NCBI GenBank assembly: GCA_002350845.1
Contig: DEFL01000043.1
Location: forward strand, 1 to 47,133
Direction of reading: 5' to 3'
DNA length: 47,133 bases
From: Christensenella sp. UBA2853
GTDB lineage: Bacteria > Bacillota > Clostridia > Christensenellales > Aristaeellaceae
Part shown: piece after piece, positions 16,141 to 24,387 of the stretch
Numbering within the stretch: the first letter of the stretch is position 1
Layout: each line of letters opens with the position of its first letter
Position numbers and translations under genes: made by a program
Notes under the pieces: generated by a model
What the model saw: the letters and a program-made list of their open reading frames with translations, nothing else
Databases searched by the model: none
Told to the model about the DNA's origin: nothing

Positions 16141-16835
16141 CAGACCGGGAGATCGCGCAGCGGTATATCCCGGCTGTGCACTTTGACCGCGCGGAAACCA
16201 TCCCGGTGAGAGCTGTCGGTTATACGGTGTTCCGCACAGGCACGATGAGCCGGTCCTTCCCCAAAAGAATGGTGCCGGTGCCCCCGGAAGCGCAGTTTAC
16301 CGTGGAATATGCGTATTATTTTGACTATGACATTGAGCACATGTATGACCTTGAGCACGTCTGGGTGGTCGTGGGCAGGGACGGAGAGGTTCTGGATGTC
16401 CAGGGAAGCTATCACGGAAAATACCTGAACCTGCTGATTCCGGACTTTCCCGGGGCACTGGGGGTCGAGGACGGGCATATGCATGTCTTCTGCCAGCCAG
16501 GAAAGCATGCCATGCTGGCGGGCGGCATCATGACCAAACTGTATCCCGGATGGGATGCATGCTGCCGGAAGGCCGGCGGCCCTGTGCTGATCGGAAACCC
16601 GTTCAGCGCGGCGTGGTCACCGACCGGAAAGGATCTGTTTGTTCCAACACCCGAAGATGACCGCAACAGCATTCGCTATCTGAGGGAAAACCTGTCGTTT
16701 GAACCGACCCTGGATTTTTCCTGTGTACAGACGCACGAAGATCTGCTCATGACATGGGATGCTCTGTATGAAAAAATCCCCGGCTGGATTGCCGGGGAAT
16801 GTGCACGCCTGAAAAACGTATTTGGAGAGGGGTAA
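16137..16835 (+). CDS. Unknown protein between HAD and GH28 genes
   Basis: A 232-aa soluble protein of unknown function. It is rich in aromatic and histidine residues: VEYAYYFDYDIEHMYDLEHV is followed by WVVVGRDGEVLDVQGSYHGKY, and later GHMHVFCQPGKHAML. The run of D, H and E on beta-strand-like segments resembles a metal-binding beta-sandwich such as the NPP1/Vps62-like folds. That likeness is an impression from motifs, not a firm assignment. Its ATG overlaps the HAD stop, and the GH28 ATG comes 6 bases after its own stop, so it is tightly coupled to both. No signal peptide. Confidence 0.8.
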   Translation: MTDREIAQRYIPAVHFDRAETIPVRAVGYTVFRTGTMSRSFPKRMVPVPPEAQFTVEYAYYFDYDIEHMYDLEHVWVVVGRDGEVLDVQGSYHGKYLNLLIPDFPGALGVEDGHMHVFCQPGKHAMLAGGIMTKLYPGWDACCRKAGGPVLIGNPFSAAWSPTGKDLFVPTPEDDRNSIRYLRENLSFEPTLDFSCVQTHEDLLMTWDALYEKIPGWIAGECARLKNVFGEG

Positions 16836-16841
16836 GCCGCC

Positions 16842-18110
16842 ATGGATTTTGATCCGATTGCCTATGGTGCCAGAGCGGACGGCGTCACGAACGATGCTCC
16901 CGCGATTCAGAAAGCCATTGACGCATGCTGCCAGGAGGGCGGCGGCCGCGTGGTGCTGCGCTCCGGGAAAACATACCGCAGCGCTTCCCTTCACATGAAG
17001 AGCCGTGTGGAACTGCACCTGGAAAACGGCAGCACACTGCTCGCGTCCGACCGCCTGGAAGACTACTTCCGTCCGGACCAGCCCGCGCAGGACGGTCCTG
17101 TGTCGAGCGTCGGGACGCCGGTGACCGGGAAACCGTCCTATGTCTTCCTGTACGCGTACGGGGCAGACCATGCCCGCGTGACCGGCAGCGGAACGATTGA
17201 CGGCAGCGGCAGTGCCTTTGTCCGGCGTGTTTCGCCCTGGTATGTGACCGGGGATTTCTATCCGAGACCCACCCTGATCTATTTTGAAAACTGCAGGCAT
17301 ATCACTTTCCGGGACACCGTCATGTGCAATGTCTCCTTCTGGACGCTGCATGTGGGCGGATGCGAGGATGTGCTCATCGATTCCATCCGGATTCTCAACC
17401 CGCTCGACGTGGCGAACTCTGACGGCATTGATGTGGATCACAGCCGGTATGTGCGCATCTGCGACTGTCATGTGGAATGCGCGGATGACTGCATCTGCAT
17501 GAAGAACACCATGGGCAACCGCGAATATCCGCACACGAAGGGTGTGCTGGTCACCGGCTGCACGCTGGTCTCCACCAGTGCGGCATTGAAGATCGGCACC
17601 GAGGGTGTGGACGACTTTGAGGATATCCAGTTCTCCAACTGCATCATTGACCGCAGCAACCGCGGGCTTTCCATTCAGGTCCGGGATGCCGGCTGTGTCC
17701 GGAATGTGTCGTTTGATCATATCTCCGTGCGCACCCGCCGGTTTGCGGAGAGCTGGTGGGGCTGTGCAGAGCCCATTGCGATCACCGCCGTGGACCGGTC
17801 TTCGGATAACCCGGGCGGAACGATTGAAAATGTCCGTTTCTCCTATATTGACTGTGAAGGTGAAAACGGCGCCGTCATCTATGGACTGCCGGGCCGCGTC
17901 CGGGATATTTCCCTGGACCATGTGCGCATCGCACTCAACGAGACGAGCCGCTGGCCGAAAGGACAGTATGATCTCCGCCCGGGCGAGGGCATGCAGATCG
18001 TTGCACATCCGGCTGTTCCGCTCCTGACCCATGAGGTGGAGGACCTGCGGCTTGAACAGGTGCGGCTGGTGGGCACAGACGGAAAGGAAAAGCAGCCTGA
18101 AACTTTTTAA
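16842..18110 (+). CDS. Glycoside hydrolase family 28 (polygalacturonase-like)
   Basis: A 422-aa right-handed beta-helix enzyme of the polygalacturonase family, acting on galacturonans or related pectic oligosaccharides. The N-terminal FDPIAYGARADGVTNDAPAI is the typical pectate-lyase-superfamily opening. Catalytic Asp residues are expected in NSDGIDVD (D194, D197) and ADDC (D215/D216). The classical GHG triad motif is not obvious, the corresponding area reading TSAALKIGTEG, as in many bacterial exo-type members. No signal peptide, so it should act on imported oligomers. AGGGG lies shortly before the ATG. It is the last gene of its operon, followed by a long terminator. Confidence 0.9.
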   Translation: MDFDPIAYGARADGVTNDAPAIQKAIDACCQEGGGRVVLRSGKTYRSASLHMKSRVELHLENGSTLLASDRLEDYFRPDQPAQDGPVSSVGTPVTGKPSYVFLYAYGADHARVTGSGTIDGSGSAFVRRVSPWYVTGDFYPRPTLIYFENCRHITFRDTVMCNVSFWTLHVGGCEDVLIDSIRILNPLDVANSDGIDVDHSRYVRICDCHVECADDCICMKNTMGNREYPHTKGVLVTGCTLVSTSAALKIGTEGVDDFEDIQFSNCIIDRSNRGLSIQVRDAGCVRNVSFDHISVRTRRFAESWWGCAEPIAITAVDRSSDNPGGTIENVRFSYIDCEGENGAVIYGLPGRVRDISLDHVRIALNETSRWPKGQYDLRPGEGMQIVAHPAVPLLTHEVEDLRLEQVRLVGTDGKEKQPETF

Positions 18111-18112
18111 GG

Positions 18113-18158
18113 ACATAAGAAAAGTCCGGATCGCGCAGGATCCGGACTTTTCTTATGT
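18113..18158. terminator. Very strong bidirectional terminator (20-bp stem)
   Basis: A perfect 20-bp inverted repeat (ACATAAGAAAAGTCCGGATC and its complement) around a 6-base loop. It lies between the converging GH28 and DeoR genes and overlaps the last codons of DeoR. U-rich stretches lie on both sides. Confidence 0.85.
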
Positions 18159-18911
18159 TTCCGCGATATTCAGTGTGATGCCCAGGCGTCCCATTTTGGT
18201 GATCCATTCACTGGGAATGCGCGTGTCGGTGATGACACGGTCAAAGTCGGTGGGACGGGCATAGGTCAGGAGACTGGTGACACCGAACTTGTTGCCGGTG
18301 ACCATCAGAACTGCCCGGCCGGTATGGGAAATGGCGGCTTTCTTGATCTCATACTCCAGGGGAATGGAGTTGGTCACGCCGCTGTCGGTAATACCGGTGG
18401 CAGCCATGAAGGCAATGTTGGTGTTAAAGTTGCTGAGGAAGGCCGCGGAATCGGAGCCGGTCAGGGAATGCGTGGAGCGCTGCAGTTCACCGGGCAGCAT
18501 GATCAGGCGGATGCTCGGATAATCGACGGCGGCCATCATGACTTCAATGTTATTGGTGATGATGGTGATGGACCGGTCTTTCAGGGCTTCCACCAGATGA
18601 ATGGTGGTGGTGCCGGAATCGATAAAGATGATGTCGCCGTCATGGACGAGTTCAGCCGCTTTGGAGCAGATGGCGCGCTTCGCATGGGAGGGCTTGAGGG
18701 AGCGCTGGTCATAGGGCAGGAAGCCGGAAACGCTCTGTTTGGCCCGGACGCCGCCGTACACTTTTTCCACGCTGCCGTCGGCCACAAGCTCGGCCAGGTC
18801 TCTGCGCACCGTGTTCATGGATATATCAAAGGTGGTCTGGAGCTCCTCCATGGTTGCGGACTTGTGTTCTGCAATATACAGTGCCATTTGCTGCAGGCGT
18901 CTGGCTTTCAT
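18153..18911 (-). CDS. DeoR-family repressor next to the inositol genes
   Basis: A 252-aa DeoR regulator. An N-terminal winged helix-turn-helix (about 1-58, with ATMEELQTTFDISMNTVRRDL and KVYGGVR) is followed by the DeoR sugar-phosphate sensor domain (IIFIDSGTTTIHLVEAL, ITNNIEVM, AFMAATGI). The start at 18911 has AAGGGGG upstream and removes 16 extra codons. Its own promoter is at 18950-18978. In other Bacillota the inositol operon is controlled by the DeoR protein IolR, which responds to an inositol-pathway phosphorylated intermediate. Position beside iolJCAGBDE makes this the likely IolR equivalent, but no shared operator was found. Confidence 0.85.
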   Translation of the reverse strand: MKARRLQQMALYIAEHKSATMEELQTTFDISMNTVRRDLAELVADGSVEKVYGGVRAKQSVSGFLPYDQRSLKPSHAKRAICSKAAELVHDGDIIFIDSGTTTIHLVEALKDRSITIITNNIEVMMAAVDYPSIRLIMLPGELQRSTHSLTGSDSAAFLSNFNTNIAFMAATGITDSGVTNSIPLEYEIKKAAISHTGRAVLMVTGNKFGVTSLLTYARPTDFDRVITDTRIPSEWITKMGRLGITLNIAET

Positions 18912-18949
18912 AGGGATTCCCCCTTCTGAATTGTATAAATGATGCAAAA

Positions 18950-18978
18950 ATTCTACCAAACGTATCGGATAATGTCAA
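18950..18978 (-). promoter_or_regulatory. Promoter of the DeoR gene
   Basis: On the minus strand: TTGACA (18973-18978), exactly 17 bp, TAGAAT (18950-18955). The transcription start would be about 30 bases before the ATG. A near-consensus sigma-70 promoter. Confidence 0.8.
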
Positions 18979-19062
18979 TTATAGCCGCAAATAATGAGCA
19001 TGTTTTGGGCAAAACAAAACGGAGATCCGAATAAAAATGGTTATATGATGATAATTTCATTA

Positions 19063-19091
19063 TTGACAAATAAAGGGGGGACGGATACAAT
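19063..19091 (+). promoter_or_regulatory. Orphan forward promoter facing an opposing gene
   Basis: TTGACA (19063-19068), 17-bp spacer, TACAAT (19086-19091), near-consensus. No forward gene follows until iolJ at 20937. The transcript would start near 19098, carry the GACAGCC/GGCTGTC hairpin at its 5' end and then run antisense to the 552-aa gene. See findings. Confidence 0.6.
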
Positions 19092-19106
19092 CGGAGCGAG
19101 AAGGGA

Positions 19107-19133
19107 AGAAAAAAAGACAGCCGGGTGGCTGTC
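19107..19133 (-). terminator. Rho-independent terminator of the 552-aa gene
   Basis: On the minus strand: GACAGCC-ACCC-GGCTGTC followed by seven T residues, 15 bases after the stop codon. Confidence 0.85.
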
Positions 19134-19147
19134 AAAATGCGGAACAG

Positions 19148-20806
19148 TCAGTTCCAGGAAAATACGAAAGATTGAGAGGAACCGGTTGCCAGGGGATAAC
19201 AGATTCGGATCGTATGGTTTTCGTCTGCCGTCATCTGCATGCCGGTCCTGTTTGTCTTTACGCGGAAGGTTTTTCCGGGCAGCTGCCATTCGTCTTCGGT
19301 GATCTGATCCGGCTTCAGTCCGGGGCAGCTGACTTCGAAGAACAATGTGACATCCCGGCGGACGCGGTTTTCAACGGTTACCTCCGCACTGTGTTCCGTG
19401 ACATGTCCGTCAAAGAGCACGGTGTGCAGATGGGACATGGTCCCGTCGCTCAGAGAGCGGAGCAGGCGGATGGTGCCGATCCCCTCTGGCGCCTTCCAGA
19501 AGAAGACGAGCGGATGGAGCTGGTAACTCGGATTTTCGCTGCCGGAAAGCGCACCGGCCATGAAATCCGGTTCAATCCAGGCTGTGGCGGTGCACAGGGC
19601 ATGATTGTGTCCGGGTTCTCCGCGCTCGGAGAGCTCACGGAACTGCCGGGTCACCCTGCGCGGTGCCTGGGGTTCGAGAAAGCGCGGCGCGACGGATTCC
19701 GGAATCGAAATGTCCCCGAGCACGGTCAGCGGATTGATCACGCTCTCAATGGAGAACGGGTGGAAGGGGAACCGATCGGCACCCAGTCCCAGATAGAGGA
19801 TGTCGTAAAAGCAGGTGTGGATGGACATATCCAGTTCGTAGCACCTGGAGTAAGGGCCGGAAAAGGCGCGCATGGAGGGATTGTAGAAATCCGCCATATC
19901 CTGCCAGATGCCTTCCTCCAGTTCCCTGCCCAGAAGACGAAGCTCCTCTGTGGACCCGTAGCGCCGCCAGAAGCCGAGCGTGGAGAGGTCCACGCCGCAG
20001 TAGGTCGGGGAGTTGAACTCAGCGCAGGCATGGTGCTCACGGTATTCACTCAGCAGCCGCCGGGCCTGCCGGAGGCTTTCGTCCTTCCAGTAGGGGATGT
20101 CCAGTTTTCCGCTGAAGTAATCCAGCAGGAAGATGTACATGATCCGGATGTTCGTGTTGAGCGGCGTGAGATCCTTCTGCACGCGCTCCATGGCTCCTTC
20201 CATGAGGAGGCGGCAGGACTTGCGGATATCCGAAACCAGGGCGGGGGAGAGACGGTCCTCAAAATGCTCCAGCAGCATGGCAAACGTCATGCCGATGAAT
20301 TCCCGGAGGTTGGGCTCATAGGTATCCCAGGCGACCGGGATGGTGCGGATGAGCGCACGGCCGAGCGTCTGCTCGATACGGCCGGCCTGGTCCTTCAGGG
20401 AAGGATCGGCGGCAAGCTCCCGGCTGAAGGCGCATACAATGTCTTCCCAGGCCACATCCGCCATATAGCGCATGGTGGGGGAAACGGCATGATAGGAAAA
20501 GATGCCCGCCGGAGGGACCGGATCGTCCGGATGGCGGAATGTGCCGTGAAAAATTTCTCCGGGTGCATCAAACTGCAGTGCGAGCACGGCGCGGCAGATG
20601 GTCTCCGCGGTTTGGGCAGCACCGGGATCATCCCGGAGCAGCAGGCCCAGCGCATAGTACATGGAATTGCGCACACTGCGGTACGGTTTCCCTTCAAGGG
20701 TCTCCGTCACAAGGCCGGTGGCCGGATCATACCCGCGGCGGAGATGGGCGACCGCTTCGTCGACCAGCAGCCGTGCTTCGGGAGAAAGTGCAGAATACAG
20801 TTGCAT
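19148..20806 (-). CDS. Uncharacterised 552-aa protein, probable helical-barrel catabolic enzyme
   Basis: A large soluble protein with no signal peptide. The first two thirds are helical with repeated aromatic helices (SVRNSMYYALGLLLRDD, NIRIMYIFLLDYFSGKLDIP, then AEFNSPTYCGVDLSTLGFW). The last third looks beta-rich. This is the outline of an (alpha/alpha)6 barrel with a C-terminal sandwich, as in several glycosidase and polysaccharide-lyase families. I cannot assign a family or catalytic residues. GGAGG precedes the ATG. It is transcribed divergently from iolJ from a promoter whose spacer is a perfect palindrome (20853-20871), and ends at its own terminator. Context suggests it supplies or processes an inositol-containing substrate. 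This is inference only. Confidence 0.8.
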   Translation of the reverse strand: MQLYSALSPEARLLVDEAVAHLRRGYDPATGLVTETLEGKPYRSVRNSMYYALGLLLRDDPGAAQTAETICRAVLALQFDAPGEIFHGTFRHPDDPVPPAGIFSYHAVSPTMRYMADVAWEDIVCAFSRELAADPSLKDQAGRIEQTLGRALIRTIPVAWDTYEPNLREFIGMTFAMLLEHFEDRLSPALVSDIRKSCRLLMEGAMERVQKDLTPLNTNIRIMYIFLLDYFSGKLDIPYWKDESLRQARRLLSEYREHHACAEFNSPTYCGVDLSTLGFWRRYGSTEELRLLGRELEEGIWQDMADFYNPSMRAFSGPYSRCYELDMSIHTCFYDILYLGLGADRFPFHPFSIESVINPLTVLGDISIPESVAPRFLEPQAPRRVTRQFRELSERGEPGHNHALCTATAWIEPDFMAGALSGSENPSYQLHPLVFFWKAPEGIGTIRLLRSLSDGTMSHLHTVLFDGHVTEHSAEVTVENRVRRDVTLFFEVSCPGLKPDQITEDEWQLPGKTFRVKTNRTGMQMTADENHTIRICYPLATGSSQSFVFSWN

Positions 20807-20847
20807 GAGAACAGCCTCCGTTTTCAGGCGTAAGAATGCAAGAATGC

Positions 20848-20876
20848 ATCATAATCAGGATATTCCTGATTGTCAA
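20848..20876 (-). promoter_or_regulatory. Promoter of the 552-aa gene
   Basis: On the minus strand: TTGACA (20871-20876), exactly 17 bp, TATGAT (20848-20853). Near-consensus sigma-70 promoter about 35 bases upstream of the transcribed gene's start codon. Confidence 0.85.
20853..20871. promoter_or_regulatory. Perfect palindromic operator in the promoter spacer
   Basis: AATCAGGA-TAT-TCCTGATT, 8-bp perfect arms, fills the spacer between the -35 and -10 boxes of the minus-strand promoter. It lies 66 bp upstream of iolJ. A bound repressor would block RNA polymerase directly. Confidence 0.7.
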
Positions 20877-20936
20877 ATGGTGTTTTCAGACAGGGTCTCA
20901 GTGGACCGGAAAATAAAGAACAGGGACGGTGAAACT

Positions 20937-21761
20937 ATGGGACTGGTGAATATGCGGACACTGCTGAAAAAAGCAGAGGAGGGATCCTGGGCAGTCGGAT
21001 CATTCAGTGTGGCCAACATGGAATGCATTGAAGGCGTGATTGCGGCGGCCGAGGCCTGTCGGGCTCCGATTATCATGCAGATTGCGGAGGCGCGACTTCC
21101 GTATTCCCCGCTGCATCTGATCGGCCCAATGATGATCGCGGCAGCCGAGCATGCGGCGGTGCCGGTGGCTGTTCATCTTGACCACGGAAAGACACTCGAA
21201 TGCATCCAGGAAGCCCTGGATCTTGGCTTTACCTCGGTGATGTGTGATGGCTCGGACCGCCCGATCGATGAGAACGTGGCGCTCACCTCCAAAGTGGTTG
21301 CCATGGCCGCCAAAACCGGCGCGGCCGTGGAGGCCGAGGTCGGACGGGTGGGCAAGAATGAGGACGGAAGCGCGGCGGAGGAACAGATTGCCACGCTCGA
21401 TGACTGCCTGCGCATGGATGCGACCGGCATTGATGCGCTGGCTGTGGGCATCGGGAATGCGCACGGGCTCTATGCCCAGACCCCGCACCTGCGCTATGAA
21501 GTGGTGGAGGAAGCCCATGCAAAGCTGCACGCCGCACTGGTGCTGCACGGCGGAAGCGGACTGACCGATGAGCAGTTCAGGAAGCTGGTGCAGTTGGGCA
21601 TGCGCAAGCTGAACATCGCCACCGACATTTTCCGCGCACAGGCCGGCGCCTGTGAGGGGAAAGACATCTTTCGCAATATCGGAGCCTCCTCAAAGGCCGT
21701 CTCTGAGGTGGTTTCCAGATATATCAGACTCTTTGGCAGTGAAGGGAGAGCAGACCTATGA
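20937..21761 (+). CDS. iolJ: IolJ-type class II aldolase
   Basis: A 274-aa class II zinc aldolase. In the inositol pathway it splits 2-deoxy-5-keto-gluconate 6-phosphate into DHAP and malonate semialdehyde. Metal and catalytic residues are visible: LDHG (D82, H83), EAEVGRVG (E134), GNAHG (H176) and LHGGSG (H204). The class I type is excluded. I take the ATG at 20937 (GGTGA spaced 5 bases before it). An in-frame ATG 279 bases upstream would run through the operator and promoter of the divergent gene. It overlaps iolC by ATGA, so the two are translationally coupled. The family alone would also allow fructose- or tagatose-bisphosphate aldolase; the operon decides for IolJ. Confidence 0.85.
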   Translation: MGLVNMRTLLKKAEEGSWAVGSFSVANMECIEGVIAAAEACRAPIIMQIAEARLPYSPLHLIGPMMIAAAEHAAVPVAVHLDHGKTLECIQEALDLGFTSVMCDGSDRPIDENVALTSKVVAMAAKTGAAVEAEVGRVGKNEDGSAAEEQIATLDDCLRMDATGIDALAVGIGNAHGLYAQTPHLRYEVVEEAHAKLHAALVLHGGSGLTDEQFRKLVQLGMRKLNIATDIFRAQAGACEGKDIFRNIGASSKAVSEVVSRYIRLFGSEGRADL

Positions 21762-22765
21762 TATCCTTTGATCTCTCAAAACCGCTGCATATCACGCTGG
21801 TCGGACGCGTGGCAATCGATTTCAATCCAACCGATTACAACCGTCCGCTTGATGAGAGCAGCAACTTCAACAAGTACCTTGGCGGCTCGCCGGCCAACAT
21901 TGCCGTGGGCATGGCGAGACTGGGGAACCGCGTCGGTTTCCTTGGCCGCGTGAGCGACGATCAGTTCGGCACGTATGTCACCAAGTACTTCCAGAATGAA
22001 GGCATTGATGTGAGCCACATCCGCCGGTGCGAGCATGGCGAAAAGCTCGGACTGACGTTCACAGAGATGCTTTCCCCGACCGAATCCTCCATTCTCATGT
22101 ACCGTGAGGGCGTGGCCGATCTGCAGCTCTCCCCGGAGGATGTGGATGAGGAGTACATCCGCAACAGTGCCTGCCTGCTCATCTCCGGCACCGCCCTGTG
22201 CACTTCTCCGACCAGGGAAGCCTGCTTCAAGGCCCTGACCTTTGCCAAGCGCAACGGCGTTCCGGTGGTCTTTGACGCCGACTACAGAGCGTACACCTGG
22301 AAGAGCATGGATGAGATCGCGATTTACACATCCATGGTCGCCGAGAAAGCCGACATCATCATGGGCAGCCGCGAAGAGTTTGATCTGATGGAACGACTCC
22401 TCGGACTGGACGGCACGGATGAAAAGAGCGCGGAATACTGGCTGGGCCTTGGCGCCTCGATCTGCGTGATCAAGCATGGCAAGAGCGGAAGCCGCGCCTA
22501 CAGCCGGGAAGGCTGCTTCAATGTCAAACCGTTCCCGGTCAAGGCTCTCAAGGGCTTTGGCGGAGGAGACGGCTATGCGTCCTCCTTCCTGCATGCCCTG
22601 ATGGCGGGCAAGCCGCTGGATGACGCACTCGAAAGAGGCAGCGCATCGGCAGCCATGCTGGTGGCCAGCCACGCCTGTTCCAAGGATATGCCGACTGAGG
22701 AAGCCCTGGAAGCGTTCATCGCTTCTGAAAAGGCGCAGTACGGCAGCGTTATTACACCCATCTGA
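21758..22765 (+). CDS. iolC: 5-dehydro-2-deoxygluconokinase
   Basis: A 335-aa PfkB-family sugar kinase that phosphorylates 2-deoxy-5-keto-gluconate, giving the IolJ substrate and, in other Bacillota, the signal for IolR. It shows the N-terminal GGSPANIAVGMARLG motif and the C-terminal GFGGGDGYASSF with catalytic D271 (GGGDGYAS in place of the commoner GAGDAFAS). The start codon lies inside the iolJ stop. A 45-base gap with a GGAGG leads to iolA. Confidence 0.9.
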   Translation: MISFDLSKPLHITLVGRVAIDFNPTDYNRPLDESSNFNKYLGGSPANIAVGMARLGNRVGFLGRVSDDQFGTYVTKYFQNEGIDVSHIRRCEHGEKLGLTFTEMLSPTESSILMYREGVADLQLSPEDVDEEYIRNSACLLISGTALCTSPTREACFKALTFAKRNGVPVVFDADYRAYTWKSMDEIAIYTSMVAEKADIIMGSREEFDLMERLLGLDGTDEKSAEYWLGLGASICVIKHGKSGSRAYSREGCFNVKPFPVKALKGFGGGDGYASSFLHALMAGKPLDDALERGSASAAMLVASHACSKDMPTEEALEAFIASEKAQYGSVITPI

Positions 22766-22810
22766 CCCAATCCCCCCAGAAGCGACTAAATAAACGGAGG
22801 TAATGGAACC

Positions 22811-24313
22811 ATGGAAATCATGAAACCCTTTATCGGCGGACAGTTTGTAGAGAGCAAGAGTGAAAAGTTCAACACCATTTACAATCCTTCCACGGGCGAA
22901 GCCATCGCTCAGGTCCCCTGCTGCACCAAGGAAGAAGTCGAACAGGCCATCGCCTGCGCCAAGGCTGCCTATCCGGCATGGAGAGACACCCCTGTCCGCA
23001 AGCGCGCCAGCATCATGATGAAGCTGCGCAACCTGATCGAGGAACACATGGATGAGCTGACCATGCTCGTGGCCAAGGAAAACGGCAAGTGCTGGAGCGA
23101 GGCTGCCGGCGACGTCGGCAAGGCGCTGGAAATGACCGAGCTGGCCTGCTCTGCTCCCTCCCTGCTCATGGGCGAAAGCCTCATGAACACCTCCTCCGGC
23201 TATGACACCACGCTCTACCGTGAGCCGATCGGCGTGTTTGCCGGCATCGCACCGTGGAACTTCCCGGCCATGATTCCGGTGGGCTGGATGGCACCGCTTT
23301 GCATTGTGTGCGGCAATGCATTCGTGCTCAAGCCCGCTTCCACCACCCCCATGACCAGCCTGCGCTTTGCAGAACTCTACAAGGAAGCCGGCATTCCGGA
23401 CGGCATCTTCAATATCGTACCCTGCTCCAGGAATGAAGCGGAAATCTTCCTGACCCATGAGGATGTCAAGGGCATCACCTTTGTCGGTTCCACCGCAGTC
23501 GGCCAGCATGTCTATGCAACCGCTGCTGCCAACGGCAAGCGCGTGCAGTGCCTGTGCGAGGCCAAGAACCATGCGCTGGTCCTGGCCGATGCGCCGATTA
23601 CCCGTACGGCTGCCGGCATCATGAACTCCTCCTTCGGCTGCGCAGGCGAACGCTGCATGGCGCTGCCGGTCGTGGTTGCAGAAGAGAGCATTGCCGACCA
23701 GCTGGTCGCAGAGCTCGTGCGTCTGTGCAAGCAGCAGAAGATCGGTCCTGCCTATGACAAGACCTCCAAGCTTGGACCTGTGGGTTCCAAGAGCCATCAG
23801 AAGTTCATCCTCGACTGGATCCAGAAGGGCATTGATGAGGGCGCCCAGCTCGTGCTCGACGGCCGTGATGTCAAGGTGGAAGGCTATGAGAACGGCTACT
23901 ATATCGGCCACACCATCTTCGACCATGTGACCGAAGACATGACCATCGGCACCCGCGAAGTGTTCGGACCGGTCCTGTGCATCAAGCGCGTCAAGAACTT
24001 CGAGGAAGGCATTCAGCTGATGAACCGCAATCCCTTCGCCAACGGTTCCGTCATCTTCACCCAGAGCGGCTATTATGCCCGTGAGTTTGCCCGCCGCACC
24101 GATGGCGGCATGGTCGGCGTGAATGTCGGCATCCCGGTCCCGATCGGTGTCTTCCCGTTCTCCGGCCACAAGAAGTCCTTCTTCGGCGACCTGCACTGCC
24201 ACGGCAAGGATGCGTTCCGTTTCTACACCGAGTCCAAGACCGTCACCATGCGCTGGTTTGATGAAGAGGAAATGAAGAAAGAGCATGTCTCCACCTGGGA
24301 CGGCTCCCTCTAA
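22811..24313 (+). CDS. iolA: Methylmalonate-semialdehyde dehydrogenase (CoA-acylating)
   Basis: A 500-aa aldehyde dehydrogenase that converts malonate semialdehyde (and methylmalonate semialdehyde) to acetyl-CoA (or propionyl-CoA) with CoA, NAD+ and loss of CO2. APWNFPAMIP, the NAD-binding VGSTAVG and the catalytic Cys C282 in GERCMAL are present. The place of the usual ALDH Glu is taken by Asn in AKNHALV, as is normal for the CoA-acylating members. GGAGGTAA lies before the start. Codon use is markedly rich in C-ending codons and AAG, as in the following iol genes, which suggests high expression. Confidence 0.93.
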   Translation: MEIMKPFIGGQFVESKSEKFNTIYNPSTGEAIAQVPCCTKEEVEQAIACAKAAYPAWRDTPVRKRASIMMKLRNLIEEHMDELTMLVAKENGKCWSEAAGDVGKALEMTELACSAPSLLMGESLMNTSSGYDTTLYREPIGVFAGIAPWNFPAMIPVGWMAPLCIVCGNAFVLKPASTTPMTSLRFAELYKEAGIPDGIFNIVPCSRNEAEIFLTHEDVKGITFVGSTAVGQHVYATAAANGKRVQCLCEAKNHALVLADAPITRTAAGIMNSSFGCAGERCMALPVVVAEESIADQLVAELVRLCKQQKIGPAYDKTSKLGPVGSKSHQKFILDWIQKGIDEGAQLVLDGRDVKVEGYENGYYIGHTIFDHVTEDMTIGTREVFGPVLCIKRVKNFEEGIQLMNRNPFANGSVIFTQSGYYAREFARRTDGGMVGVNVGIPVPIGVFPFSGHKKSFFGDLHCHGKDAFRFYTESKTVTMRWFDEEEMKKEHVSTWDGSL

Positions 24314-24324
24314 GATGGTTTCCA

Positions 24325-24341
24325 GCCTGCACGATGCAGGC
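24325..24341 (+). other. Intercistronic hairpin between iolA and iolG
   Basis: GCCTGCA-CGA-TGCAGGC, a perfect 7-bp stem with a 3-base loop 11 bases after the iolA stop, with no T-run directly after it. Probably an mRNA stability or processing element. Confidence 0.5.
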
Positions 24342-24387
24342 AGCAGATAAGCAATAAAAACTGAAAAAAAGAGAGGTTGAATTTCCC

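Noticed and set aside
16774..16800. CCCCGGC/GCCGGGG hairpin near the end of the 232-aa gene as a terminator
   Set aside because: It lies within coding sequence, has no U-run, and GH28 follows six bases after the stop in the same operon.
18994..19302. 102-codon plus-strand frame around the orphan promoter
   Set aside because: Its start lies before the predicted transcription start, there is no ribosome-binding site, and it runs into the opposing gene.
19172..20833. 553-codon plus-strand frame downstream of the orphan forward promoter
   Set aside because: Tempting as the promoter's target, but its start has no ribosome-binding site, its composition is that of a shadow frame, and the minus-strand gene has a proper promoter, ribosome-binding site and terminator.
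21776..24286. 836-codon open frame on the minus strand opposite iolC and iolA
   Set aside because: It is a shadow of two well-recognised plus-strand genes with strong codon bias; it has no ribosome-binding site or recognisable domains.
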